Of a stretch of DNA of 50,894 nucleotides, positions 50,720 to 50,894 are shown one piece after another. The notes below the pieces were generated by a model. That model did not search any database. It worked only from the letters and a program-made list of their open reading frames with translations, and was not told the origin of the DNA. This DNA is from an uncultured Oscillospiraceae bacterium. Lineage in GTDB: Bacteria > Bacillota > Clostridia > Oscillospirales > Oscillospiraceae. The stretch lies in NCBI GenBank assembly GCA_934622035.1, contig CAKTVG010000020.1, positions 1-50,894 of the forward strand. The letters are read 5' to 3'. Numbering within the stretch: position 1 is the first letter of the stretch; every line of letters starts with the position of its first letter. Both the position numbers and the translations under genes were made by a program.

Positions 50720-50894
50720 TCGGTAAAATTTCATCTTGAGGTGGCACAGATTCCCTGTGCCACAGTACCGCCGCGCAAGGTAATGCAGCAAAGGGGCAAG
50801 TATGCCCGTTTCTGCACGGCCTTGCGCGGCTGCAATTTGTAACTGAAGCAAGAACCGAGAGCGGTCTGCACGGATTTGTCCGTGCGGGCCGCTC
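50720..50894. other. non-coding tail with three consecutive strong hairpins
   Basis: Stem 1: GTGGCACAG (50741-50749) with CTGTGCCAC (50755-50763), 5-base loop. Stem 2: GCCGCGCAAGG (50770-50780) with CCTTGCGCGGC (50820-50830), enclosing TGCAG/CTGCA (50784-50788/50812-50816) and GGGCA/TGCCC (50794-50798/50803-50807). Stem 3: GAGCGG (50859-50864) with CCGCTC (50889-50894), enclosing GCACGGA/TCCGTGC (50868-50874/50879-50885). No T-run is seen before the window ends. No gene is seen. Confidence 0.75.
50859..50894 (+). terminator. probable terminator hairpin, cut by the window edge
   Basis: The GC-rich compound stem GAGCGG-TCT-GCACGGA with a TTTG loop and the complement on the other side looks like a bidirectional intrinsic terminator stem. 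A T-run after 50894 would confirm it, but it lies outside the window. Confidence 0.45.

Noticed and set aside
1..50894. tRNA, rRNA, CRISPR array, insertion-sequence transposase or phage genes
   Set aside because: I looked for their signatures on both strands and found none; the only mobile-element genes are the conjugative coupling-protein remnants.

Overview
The window looks like chromosomal DNA of a Gram-positive gut anaerobe in the Clostridia, probably Oscillospirales/Ruminococcaceae. The reasons are GC-rich coding DNA with AGGAGG-type ribosome sites, many lipobox (LxxC) signal peptides, CUT1-type sugar ABC importers without their own ATPase, and a permuted GH3 beta-glucosidase of a kind known from Ruminococcus and Butyrivibrio. 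The assignment is by inference; there is no rRNA or other phylogenetic marker in the window.

Region 1 (1-3.4 kb) is the remains of conjugative elements. A VirD4/TraG coupling-protein 3' end and a 91-aa helix-turn-helix gene are followed by a hairpin-rich non-coding tail. The same module recurs, 5'-truncated, 1,835 bp downstream. Between the two copies sits a complete Phd/YefM-RelE/ParE toxin-antitoxin pair with its own near-consensus promoter, repeat operator and terminator.

Region 2 (3.4-4.67 kb) is a divergent AraC-family regulator and the intergenic control region. That region has a strong promoter for the regulator, two perfect palindromes, and a weaker promoter facing the long rightward gene run.

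Region 3 (4.67-46.08 kb) is 24 consecutive plus-strand genes that overlap or lie 2-18 bp apart, apart from one 115-bp gap holding a stem-loop. It probably forms one glycan-utilisation operon of about 41 kb. In order it encodes: a surface protein of about 2,160 aa with eight repeats of about 240 aa, a secreted endonuclease/exonuclease/phosphatase-fold lipoprotein, a membrane-anchored protein with related modules, and a DUF4832-type lipoprotein. Two sugar-importer sets (binding protein plus two permeases each, no ATPase) follow, then an NHL-propeller/YIP1/DUF5696-like membrane trio. The enzymes are a GH42-like protein, GH36 alpha-galactosidase, a second DUF4832-type lipoprotein, two GH94-family proteins flanking a DUF4434-type protein, two SGNH esterases, a GH2 beta-mannosidase, a ROK sugar kinase and a SIS-domain phosphosugar protein.

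Region 4 (46.1-50.9 kb) starts with a consensus promoter in front of a wrecked gene (a GH2 fragment fused to a MATE-like fragment). An alpha/beta-hydrolase esterase, a frameshifted gene scrap, a GH3 enzyme with reversed domain order, a CBM9-like protein and three consecutive strong hairpins follow.

Together the genes suggest this scheme: surface proteins capture a branched, possibly acetylated mannose/galactose/glucose glycan; oligosaccharides enter through the two importers; and they are dismantled inside by alpha-galactosidase, beta-mannosidase, beta-glucosidase, GH94-type phosphorylases and esterases. Acetylated galactoglucomannan would fit, but no endo-mannanase or GH130 phosphorylase is visible, so the substrate is inference. 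The best candidates for something undescribed are the eight-repeat surface protein with its relative, and the NHL/YIP1/DUF5696 trio with the DUF4832 pair.
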